A stretch of 31,570 bases of DNA, taken from the NCBI GenBank assembly GCA_016302965.1, contig JAEDMP010000023.1, positions 1 through 31,570 of the forward strand, read 5' to 3'. This DNA comes from Bacteroidaceae bacterium (lineage in GTDB: Bacteria; Bacteroidota; Bacteroidia; Bacteroidales; Bacteroidaceae). Numbering within the stretch: the stretch's first letter is position 1; the number at the start of each line of letters is the position of its first letter. The notes beneath the pieces were generated by a model. It did not search any database. It saw nothing but the letters and a program-made list of their open reading frames with translations, and was not told where the DNA came from. Position numbers and translations under genes: made by a program. Shown here piece after piece: positions 18,375 through 24,843 of the stretch.

Positions 18375-18410
18375 AAAAAAGGTGAACAGGGAAGCCGCAC
18401 CCTGTTCACC
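18375..18410 (-). terminator. Rho-independent terminator of the exporter/STAS operon
   Basis: An 11-bp perfect inverted repeat (18381-18391 pairing with 18400-18410, GGTGAACAGGG / CCCTGTTCACC) with an 8-nt loop is followed on the minus strand by six T residues (18380-18375). It begins 6 bp after the stop codon of the STAS gene and therefore ends that transcript. It also separates the exporter operon from the SusCD operon downstream. Confidence 0.88.
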
Positions 18411-18416
18411 TTCGTC

Positions 18417-18716
18417 TTATTCCATCTTCAGGAATCGTGAGAATCCCGTCATGTCAAATACTTTTTTGATAGCGGGTTTCACTCCCTTGAGCACCATCGT
18501 TCCCTTGTTGGCCGAAACGGCCTTTTGGGCTTTCAGCACCACGCGCAATCCGCTGCTGCTGATATAATCAAGGGGATTGCAATCAATGGTCAGGTTGATG
18601 CCCGGTTCGGCAATGATGGGGTTCAGTTCGCGTTCGAATTCACCGGCGTTGATGGTGTCGATACGTGCGTTGGTAATAACGGTTACTTGGTTGCCGTCTC
18701 TTTTGATTTCAGACAT
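18417..18716 (-). CDS. STAS-domain anti-sigma factor antagonist (SpoIIAA/RsbV-like)
   Basis: This 99-residue protein consists only of a STAS domain. The conserved loop reads LDYISSSGLRVVL, with Ser55 (or Ser54) aligned to the serine that is phosphorylated in SpoIIAA/RsbV; the Asp that often precedes the Ser-Ser-Gly is replaced by Ser53. In the known systems the unphosphorylated antagonist sequesters an RsbW/SpoIIAB-type kinase and frees its sigma factor or other target. The cognate ATPase is encoded 38 bp upstream. It is the last gene before the terminator at 18375-18410. No sigma factor or PP2C/SpoIIE phosphatase is encoded in the window, so the final target is unknown. Confidence 0.92.
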   Translation of the reverse strand: MSEIKRDGNQVTVITNARIDTINAGEFERELNPIIAEPGINLTIDCNPLDYISSSGLRVVLKAQKAVSANKGTMVLKGVKPAIKKVFDMTGFSRFLKME

Positions 18717-18754
18717 AGTTGTATAAAATTATTGTTATTTGTTGATCTGGATGA

Positions 18755-19168
18755 TTAGAGCCGTTTGGTGAGCGTAAGGATATTCTGTCCGTTTTCGCGT
18801 CGGTAACTCACGTTGTCCATAATTTGGTTCACGATAAAGATACCCAGTCCGCCGATGGCTCGCTCTTCGGCAGAGAGGGTAATGTCGGCCTCCTTCACCT
18901 GGGTGGGGTCAAAAGCTTTCCCCTGGTCAGTGATGGTGAAGACCAGCATTTGGCCGTCGCTGTTGGCCACTATCTGGACTGTCCCGTTTGTTCCTTCGGG
19001 ATAGGCATAGAGGATGACGTTTGACACCACCTCTTCCAGCGCCAGATTCAGCGACATGCCGATTTCGGGGTCCAACTGCAGTTCCTCTGTCACCTCGTCA
19101 ATCAGGATGACGAGGTGCTCCAACTCGGCCACCTCGTTTTTGATGAGCAGTTCTTTCTTCATATTCAT
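18755..19168 (-). CDS. RsbW/SpoIIAB-like serine-protein kinase (GHKL ATPase)
   Basis: This 137-residue protein is a stand-alone HATPase_c_2 domain. The N-box is LNLALEEVVSNVILYAYP (Glu46, Asn50), the G1 box is TITDQGKAFDP (Asp81, Gly83) and the G2 box is AIGGLGIFIVNQIMD (residues 104-118). All residues expected for ATP and Mg binding are present, so it should be active. Homologues phosphorylate a STAS antagonist and bind a sigma factor or other partner in the alternative state. The STAS partner is encoded 38 bp downstream, and the preceding ABC transporter gene ends 44 bp upstream. A second ATG at 19162 (MKKELL) is an alternative start. Its placement in a peptide-export operon suggests control of, or response to, export. 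Confidence 0.92.
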   Translation of the reverse strand: MNMKKELLIKNEVAELEHLVILIDEVTEELQLDPEIGMSLNLALEEVVSNVILYAYPEGTNGTVQIVANSDGQMLVFTITDQGKAFDPTQVKEADITLSAEERAIGGLGIFIVNQIMDNVSYRRENGQNILTLTKRL

Positions 19169-19212
19169 AGGTTTTGTTAGTTTTTCTGTTTTACATTTCT
19201 GGGTTCTCTGCC

Positions 19213-21381
19213 TTACAGTGCCTGTTGCCGTTTGGCCAGTTGGTAGAAGAGTCCTTTCCGTTCCATCAGTTCCTCGTAGTTGCCGTCTTCAACGATAGCT
19301 CCCTTGTCGAGCACAATGATGCGTGAACAATGGCGGATGGTGCTCAGCCGGTGTGCCACGATGATGCGTGTGCATTCCATCCGGTCTATCTGTTGCGCCA
19401 CCTTCTTCTGGCAGATGTTGTCGAGCGCGCTGGTGGCTTCGTCCATGAGCAGGATAGTGGGGTTGGCGATGAGAGCCCTGGCGATGAGGATGCGCTGTTT
19501 CTGTCCACCGCTGAATCCGGTCTGTCCCTCGTTTACGATGGTATGCATCTGCATGGGCATCCGGCGTATGTCATCGGCTATTCCCGCCATCTCGGCGGCT
19601 CTCCATGCATCGTCGATGGTACTGTTGGGAGCCGTGACTGTGATATTGCTGAAGAGGTCGCCGGCAAAGAGGCTGCCCCCTTGCAGACAGGTGCCGATGA
19701 GTTTTCTCAGGCTGGTCTTGTCGCATTTCGAGAGGTCGTAGTTGTCGTAGAACACTCCTCCAGTCTGCGGATGTTCAAAACCCAGTAGCAGTCGGAGCAG
19801 GGTCGATTTTCCGCATCCTGATGGTCCTACAATCGCCACATACTCACCAGGTTCAATCTTCAGGTTGAAGTGACGGAAGAGCCAGTTACTTTGGTTGCTA
19901 TAGCGGAAGGAGAGGTCGCTCACCTCGATGCTTCCGCTGAGATAGTTCACCTGTGGAGCGTCGGGTTGCAGTTCGGGCACGGCTTCGAGCACAGTCTCGG
20001 CAATCTTCAGCAACGGACTGATTTGGGCCAGGTTGGGGATGATGCCGATGACCGCCTGGAGGGCAGCGGCAATCATACCATAGGCGATGTTGAAAGCGAT
20101 GAAGTCGGACATGCCCACCCCGTTCTTCAAGCAGAGCCACCAGAGGATGCCGAGGCTTCCCGTCTGGCAGAGTGCAATGACGGCTGGTATCACCTTCACA
20201 GCCATTGAGGGGTTGTAGCGGATACGTGCCCCATGGCGGTAGAAGTCGAGCCATTTGGTATAGGCTCTTTTCTCCGATCCCGTGAGCTTGATTTTCTGGA
20301 TGCCAGAAAAGAGGTCATACTCCATGCCGTCGAGCATCGACTGGTGTTCGATGAGTTCGTGCTCTTCCTTGTGCATCTGGATGGCATAGACCACGAGCAG
20401 CAGCAGTTGCAGCAGGAGCAGGAGGAGGGCCGGCAGGAACAGCGACGAGGCATAGACCAGCATCTGGAAGACGTAGATCACCGAGAAAACCAGCGTGATC
20501 AAGGCTCCGAGGATGGCATTGTTGGCCAGGGTGCAGAGTTGCCGGATGGAGGTGATGCGGTTGGTGATTTCTCCCGACGAATATTTCCAGAAGAAACTGG
20601 TGTCGAGCGTGAGCACCCTGGCCATGACTGCCATCTGCAGGTTGATGCTTAGGATATCCTTGACCCTCAGTATCAGTTTGTTTCTTAACACCTCCATCAT
20701 CGCACTGCCCACCAACACACCGGCCAGCAGGGCGGCGATGGGATAGAGGTCGTGGAGGATGCCGTTGGGGATAATCTGGTTGAAGAGTTGCTTGTTGATG
20801 AACGGCACGAACATGCCGAAGAGGCTCACGATGAGGGCCGACATGGTGAGGGCAAAGAGGGCCGAGGTGGGCATTACCCGGCAGGCATAGAGCAACAGGT
20901 CACGGCCTTTGAGTGCCTTGGGGGGCAGGGCGGGGTAGAAGGTGAGGGCATCGGGGTTCACCTCTTTCATCAGTTCCGCATTGACTTTCCGTCGTTCGCC
21001 TGCGGCATTGATGCAGGTGTAACCGAAGAGCCATTTCCGGGGGATGAAGAGCAGCATGTTGCCCTCGTGGTCCTGTCCGAGTTTGGGAGAGATGGTCATC
21101 TTCCACCAGGGTCCTTTCAGTTGGATGCGGCGTTGCATGATGCCGCGTGGGCGGAGTATCTGTTCGAGTTGCTCGTCGGGAGAGAGGAAACCGTCATCGT
21201 TGAGTTGGTAATCCTTCACCTTCAGATAGTCGAGCAGCAGGTGCAGCACACGGTTGTCCGAACCCATGGTCGACCCCCGGTCCATCCTGAATCCCATGTC
21301 GCGCGCCGTCTCTGCAAAGACCTCTCTGAGGGCGGCCGTCTCCTTCTCTTTTCTTTTGTCTATCTGGTCGTCGAATAACAT
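19213..21381 (-). CDS. NHLM-type bacteriocin export ABC transporter, ATP-binding/permease protein without peptidase
   Basis: This 722-residue half-transporter has a cytoplasmic N-terminal region (about 1-165) with no C39 cysteine motif, six predicted membrane helices (about 168-440) and a C-terminal ABC ATPase. The Walker A is GPSGCGKST (Lys525), the signature FSGGQKQRI (Ser624), Walker B LLMDEATSALD, and the H-loop IIVAHRLSTI. The architecture matches the second ABC protein of NHLM-type systems, where two ABC proteins and a HlyD-type adaptor are encoded together. It starts one base after the stop codon of the peptidase-containing transporter, strongly suggesting translational coupling and a heterodimer. 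Likely role: export of a double-glycine-leader peptide across the inner membrane. Confidence 0.9.
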   Translation of the reverse strand: MLFDDQIDKRKEKETAALREVFAETARDMGFRMDRGSTMGSDNRVLHLLLDYLKVKDYQLNDDGFLSPDEQLEQILRPRGIMQRRIQLKGPWWKMTISPKLGQDHEGNMLLFIPRKWLFGYTCINAAGERRKVNAELMKEVNPDALTFYPALPPKALKGRDLLLYACRVMPTSALFALTMSALIVSLFGMFVPFINKQLFNQIIPNGILHDLYPIAALLAGVLVGSAMMEVLRNKLILRVKDILSINLQMAVMARVLTLDTSFFWKYSSGEITNRITSIRQLCTLANNAILGALITLVFSVIYVFQMLVYASSLFLPALLLLLLQLLLLVVYAIQMHKEEHELIEHQSMLDGMEYDLFSGIQKIKLTGSEKRAYTKWLDFYRHGARIRYNPSMAVKVIPAVIALCQTGSLGILWWLCLKNGVGMSDFIAFNIAYGMIAAALQAVIGIIPNLAQISPLLKIAETVLEAVPELQPDAPQVNYLSGSIEVSDLSFRYSNQSNWLFRHFNLKIEPGEYVAIVGPSGCGKSTLLRLLLGFEHPQTGGVFYDNYDLSKCDKTSLRKLIGTCLQGGSLFAGDLFSNITVTAPNSTIDDAWRAAEMAGIADDIRRMPMQMHTIVNEGQTGFSGGQKQRILIARALIANPTILLMDEATSALDNICQKKVAQQIDRMECTRIIVAHRLSTIRHCSRIIVLDKGAIVEDGNYEELMERKGLFYQLAKRQQAL

Positions 21382-21382
21382 A

Positions 21383-23533
21383 TCAGTTGTCCTCCTCCAT
21401 CATCAGTTGTCTGTAGGTTCCTTCCTGTTTCATCAGTTCTTCATGCCGTCCGCGCTGCACAATCCGTCCTTCGTCCATGACGATAATCTCGTCGCAGTCC
21501 CTCACCGTGCTCAGACGGTGGGCGATGATGACCATCGAGGCGCCGCATTGCCGGATTCCCTCCATCACCTCTTTTTCTTTCACGGCATCGAGTGCGCTGG
21601 TGGCCTCGTCGAGTACGAGAATCACCGGTTCGCGTGCCAGTGCCGTGGCTATCTCTATTCGCTGTCGCTGTCCGCCCGACAAGTTGCTGCCACCCTTGAC
21701 GAGCCGCGTGTTGAATCCCCTGGGCCGGGAGATGATGTCCTCACGTATGCCGGCATCCATGCAGGCCATGTTCATGGTGAAATCCTCGATGGAGTGGTCC
21801 CACATCTTGACATTCTCGGCGATGGTATCGTTGAAGAGGATGACATGCTGGTCGATGACGGCCACGGAGTTGACAAACTCCTCGCGGCTGATGTCCTTCC
21901 GTTCCCTTCCGTCAAAAAGCAGTTGTCCGTTCCAGGGTTCATACAGTCCAGAAATCAGTTTCGCTATGGTGCTCTTGCCGCATCCCGAGGGACCCACGAT
22001 AGCCACGCTCCGGCCAGGTTCCAAGGAGAGTGAGAAGTGGGTGATGAGAGGAGAGTCGGTGGGACTGTAGCCGAAACTCACGTCTTTCATCTCCAGTCGT
22101 CCTCCCAGTTTGCCCGCTGCCTCATCCGGTTTTTCCTTGGCAATCCGTTGCTCCTGCGGATAGGCCAGCACGTCGTCGATACGTTCCATCTGCGACCTCA
22201 GTTCTATCACCGTGGTGGCACCCTCCATCAGTCCTGTGGCGGGTTTCATAAACTCGGCCATGAATCCCTGGAAGGCCATGAGCATACCGATGCTGAACTC
22301 GCCTTGCAGGATGAGTATCGCTCCGAGTGTAAGCACCAGTGCATGGGAGATATGCTGGAAGACAAAGGGGTAAAAATCCCTTTTCTGAAAGGCCACTTCA
22401 TGGTTGCTGCAGCGGGCAAAGTTGCCGGCCCAGAACTCGAAGAACCCTCTTTCGGCTCCTGCCGCCTTGATGCTTTCGATATTGTCTACACACGACATGG
22501 TGATGCCGTAAAAGCGTCCCTCCCATTGCTCCATGGCACGGGCAAGATTGTTTCTCAGTTCGTGTACGTCGTAAACCGCATAAAGGTTGATGCCCATCAC
22601 CACCACTCCTACCATAGTGAGCAAGAGACTGTAGTGGAGCATAACGGAGATGTAGAGCAGGATGAGTATCAGGTTGACCGCATAGGGTGCAAGGATGGTA
22701 ATGAGCGTTCTGGTGATATTTTCATTGAGCGATTGGCGTTGCACGATATCGCCCACATATCGTTGTGTAAAGAACTCCATTGGTAGATTGAGGGTATGCC
22801 AAAGGAAGCGCGTGTTGCCCTTGAGTGACATGGCACCTGCGTAGCGACGGCCATACACATTGTCAGTATAAGAAAGAAGAAAATGAAAGGAGACCAGGGC
22901 GGAGAAGGCTAAAAAGAAGGGGAGGGTCCAGTCATCGTTCCTGCCCGTGATGATATGGTCAAGAAATATTTGTGAGAAAAAGGGATAGACAAGGCCGGAA
23001 AAGGCATAGAGTATCCCCATGATGAGGGTGAAAAAGAAAGCATCGCCAACTCCCCGGATATTCTCTTTGACATAGTGGAGGATGGAGGTTTGATGGCCTT
23101 GTGGCTTGAAGTCAGGTGTAGGCGTGGCGGTGATGGCGATTCCTGTATACGATTGACTGAAATCATCCATGCTTACCGCTATGCTGCCCACAGCGGGGTC
23201 GTTGAGATAGGCCAGTCCCTTGTGAAACCCCTTGAATACCACGAAATGATTGAAGTTCCAGTGGATAATGGCGGGAGCCAGTGGTTCGAGATGTTCAATG
23301 TCGGCCTTCCATCCGTGGGCATCCAATCCGTGCTGTCTGGCTGCCAGCACCATGTTGCGGGCGTTGCTGCCGTCACGGGTTACGCCACAGTCGGTTCTCA
23401 ACTGCTCCAGCGACAGCCATTTTCCGTGATAGGCAAGTAACATTGATAGAGCGGCAGCACCACATTCTACCGTCTCCATCTGCACTACCACAGGCACCTT
23501 GGCCACTTTCTTTCGATTTCTTATAATACCCAT
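21383..23533 (-). CDS. NHLM-type ABC transporter with N-terminal C39 peptidase (leader-cleaving exporter)
   Basis: This 716-residue protein has a C39 peptidase domain at about 12-135. The catalytic triad is Cys24 (QMETVECGAAALSMLL), His96 (HWNFNHFVVF) and Asp112 (YLNDPAVG), with Gln18 in the oxyanion position, so it should be an active protease. Six membrane helices follow (about 165-430), then the ABC ATPase: Walker A GPSGCGKST (Lys520), signature LSGGQRQRI (Ser619), Walker B LVLDEATSALD. C39 peptidases cut precursor peptides directly after a Gly-Gly motif while exporting the core. The only double-glycine peptide seen nearby is the leader at 24463-24597. The gene follows the HlyD adaptor by 97 bp and is one base from the second ABC gene. 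Confidence 0.94.
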   Translation of the reverse strand: MGIIRNRKKVAKVPVVVQMETVECGAAALSMLLAYHGKWLSLEQLRTDCGVTRDGSNARNMVLAARQHGLDAHGWKADIEHLEPLAPAIIHWNFNHFVVFKGFHKGLAYLNDPAVGSIAVSMDDFSQSYTGIAITATPTPDFKPQGHQTSILHYVKENIRGVGDAFFFTLIMGILYAFSGLVYPFFSQIFLDHIITGRNDDWTLPFFLAFSALVSFHFLLSYTDNVYGRRYAGAMSLKGNTRFLWHTLNLPMEFFTQRYVGDIVQRQSLNENITRTLITILAPYAVNLILILLYISVMLHYSLLLTMVGVVVMGINLYAVYDVHELRNNLARAMEQWEGRFYGITMSCVDNIESIKAAGAERGFFEFWAGNFARCSNHEVAFQKRDFYPFVFQHISHALVLTLGAILILQGEFSIGMLMAFQGFMAEFMKPATGLMEGATTVIELRSQMERIDDVLAYPQEQRIAKEKPDEAAGKLGGRLEMKDVSFGYSPTDSPLITHFSLSLEPGRSVAIVGPSGCGKSTIAKLISGLYEPWNGQLLFDGRERKDISREEFVNSVAVIDQHVILFNDTIAENVKMWDHSIEDFTMNMACMDAGIREDIISRPRGFNTRLVKGGSNLSGGQRQRIEIATALAREPVILVLDEATSALDAVKEKEVMEGIRQCGASMVIIAHRLSTVRDCDEIIVMDEGRIVQRGRHEELMKQEGTYRQLMMEEDN

Positions 23534-23630
23534 GTTGCTGCTGGAAATATTTTTCGATAATGAAATGATTCTTGTTTTAGGTAACTAATTGATATATTGA
23601 ACTTTTTACAGGATATATTCATCTTGTCCT

Positions 23631-24458
23631 TTAGAACTTGAGCAACATCTTATAAATGTTCTTTCTTTCCGTAATCATCTGGATATGGCAGAAGGCCATG
23701 ATCGGTAGCTGGATGTCACGGCTTTTTTCTCTGGACCACCTAAGTCGCCTGGTGTCTGCGGGGTCTGTATCGAGCAGTATTTTTACTTCGTAGGCGGCTT
23801 CGGTTGGGAAGATTTTGTCAGCAAAATGTCTGATGGAAGCTTCATGCTGAGCATCTTTCTGTATGATGGGGAAATGACTAATCCGTACAATTCGTCCTGT
23901 GATATATCCATAGTCTTCCCGATGAAGGTCTACTGGTGTCACCTGTACTTTTTGTCCTGCCTTTAGTTTGCTCAGATGCTTGTATTCCACAAAAGTGATG
24001 AGTTCCCGGTTGGTATGGGTTTCCTTTTGGGGGATAATCTCAGCCACCGTTTTTGTCGCTTTGCAGTCATCATCTTCATGTGCGATATCAATGACGATTC
24101 CCGCTACGTTGGCATGTATCGTGTCCCAGGTGCCTGAATCAGTCGAGGTTGTTCGCATGATGAGCAGAGGGGTGCCGGGCTGCACCCTGTCGCCCCGTGC
24201 CACAAGCAGCGAATCAACCGTTCCGTTGTGGGAAGCTGTCACCCTGTAAGGCTTGTCATGCGGAAACATCACTCCCATCGTTTTCACCTGCTCGGTAGCG
24301 GTTCCCAATGCCACCCATAGACATGCCACAACGACGCATAGCGTCATGGCGGTGAGCAGGATATAAAGGGGTGGTGTGGTCACTCTGACAAAGTCATTGA
24401 CCTGTCCTGGATGCTCCAGGGCATCGAGCGTTTCTTTTCTGAAAAGATTTTTTTTCAT
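23631..24458 (-). CDS. HlyD-type membrane-fusion (adaptor) protein of the peptide exporter
   Basis: This 275-residue protein has a short cytoplasmic N-terminus, one membrane helix (about 29-52, PPLYILLTAMTLCVVVACLW) and a periplasmic part. The periplasmic part contains a lipoyl-like barrel-sandwich motif (about 71-102, VTASHNGTVDSLLVARGDRV) and a beta-barrel near 160-215. The usual long coiled-coil hairpin of HlyD proteins is absent, so the protein is short, as in NHLM-type secretion proteins. It should link the ABC pair to the cell envelope. No TolC-like outer-membrane partner is encoded in the window. It starts 4 nt after the leader-peptide stop codon and has a very good AGGAGG ribosome-binding site located inside the leader's last codons. 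Confidence 0.87.
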   Translation of the reverse strand: MKKNLFRKETLDALEHPGQVNDFVRVTTPPLYILLTAMTLCVVVACLWVALGTATEQVKTMGVMFPHDKPYRVTASHNGTVDSLLVARGDRVQPGTPLLIMRTTSTDSGTWDTIHANVAGIVIDIAHEDDDCKATKTVAEIIPQKETHTNRELITFVEYKHLSKLKAGQKVQVTPVDLHREDYGYITGRIVRISHFPIIQKDAQHEASIRHFADKIFPTEAAYEVKILLDTDPADTRRLRWSREKSRDIQLPIMAFCHIQMITERKNIYKMLLKF

Positions 24459-24462
24459 GTGG

Positions 24463-24597
24463 TCATCCTCCTGTAATATGACTCAGTTCATCGAGCGAGA
24501 GTTCTCTCAGTCCCATAGACTGCTGAAGACTGCCTGTTGGTACCGATAATTCCCGTTGGTTGCGGATGTTGGATTCTTGCTGGTTGGCCTGATTCAT
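24463..24597 (-). CDS. Double-glycine leader peptide that ends at Gly-Gly (no core peptide)
   Basis: The ATG at 24597 opens a 44-codon frame ending in TGA at 24465-24463. The C-terminal part reads LRELSLDELSHITGG, a clear match to the bacteriocin-type leader consensus (LSxxELxxIxGG) recognised by C39 peptidases. The first 25 residues are polar and rich in Gln and Asn (MNQANQQESNIRNQRELSVP). The stop codon comes directly after the second glycine, so cleavage at the normal site would release nothing. The gene is the first of the exporter operon, about 74 nt after a TAACTTTG promoter element and 4 nt before the adaptor gene. This gene was found by direct translation of the minus strand. Alternatives are a remnant whose core was lost, a leader acting in trans, or a peptide that is itself the signal. 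Confidence 0.75.
   Translation of the reverse strand: MNQANQQESNIRNQRELSVPTGSLQQSMGLRELSLDELSHITGG
24467..24472 (-). promoter_or_regulatory. Shine-Dalgarno site for the HlyD gene, formed by the leader's Gly-Gly codons
   Basis: On the minus strand the codons for Thr-Gly-Gly and the stop read ACA GGA GGA TGA. They contain AGGAGG at 24472-24467, 8 nt before the ATG of the adaptor at 24458. This is an ideal Shine-Dalgarno sequence, uncommon in Bacteroidota, and it implies translational coupling between leader and adaptor. Confidence 0.65.
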
Positions 24598-24676
24598 GTC
24601 CCGAATGTTGTTTGGTTCATATCTGTTGGCGAATGGATGATGGACAAAACTGCTGGTCTGATTCCATTTCTGAGCG

Positions 24677-24684
24677 CAAAGTTA
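24677..24684 (-). promoter_or_regulatory. Bacteroidota -7 promoter element for the exporter operon
   Basis: The minus strand reads TAACTTTG, a full TAnnTTTG match. Transcription would start near 24670, giving a leader of roughly 74 nt before the double-glycine peptide. No clear -33 element at standard spacing is visible. It faces away from the kinase promoter at 24770-24777. Confidence 0.6.
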
Positions 24685-24769
24685 ATCATTTTTTTTCTCA
24701 ATTTGCCTGATTCTACACATTTTTTTGATTTTTCTGACACAAAATGGGGACGTTTCCAAATTAATTGCT

Positions 24770-24777
24770 TACTTTTG
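24770..24777 (+). promoter_or_regulatory. Bacteroidota -7 promoter element for the double histidine kinase gene
   Basis: The plus strand reads TACTTTTG, matching TAnnTTTG. It predicts a start near 24784 and a leader of about 60 nt before the ATG at 24844. The two -7 elements are 85 bp apart and back to back, so one regulator bound between them could affect both transcripts. Confidence 0.55.
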
Positions 24778-24843
24778 TATTCGATTTGGCAGATAGTATT
24801 ACCTGCATACAACTAAAACCTCATAACCAATTATTCACCTGTG

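Noticed and set aside
18417..19168. The kinase/STAS pair as a complete sigma-factor control module
   Set aside because: No sigma factor or phosphatase is encoded in the window, so the target cannot be claimed; only the pair itself is annotated.
24397..24465. Readthrough of the leader TGA, which would add about 22 residues after Gly-Gly as a hidden core
   Set aside because: The extension overlaps the adaptor gene in another frame and encodes a charged sequence fixed by the adaptor's codons. No recoding signal was seen, and the adaptor's start and ribosome site explain the bases.
24594..24812. A 72-codon minus-strand frame across the divergent promoter region
   Set aside because: Its start lies upstream of the TAACTTTG promoter element, so most of it would not be transcribed from that promoter. 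Only its last eight codons fall in the exporter transcript.
24556..24816. An 86-codon plus-strand frame in the same region
   Set aside because: It is antisense to the leader peptide and runs through both promoter elements and the poly-T stretches; the translation has no recognisable features.
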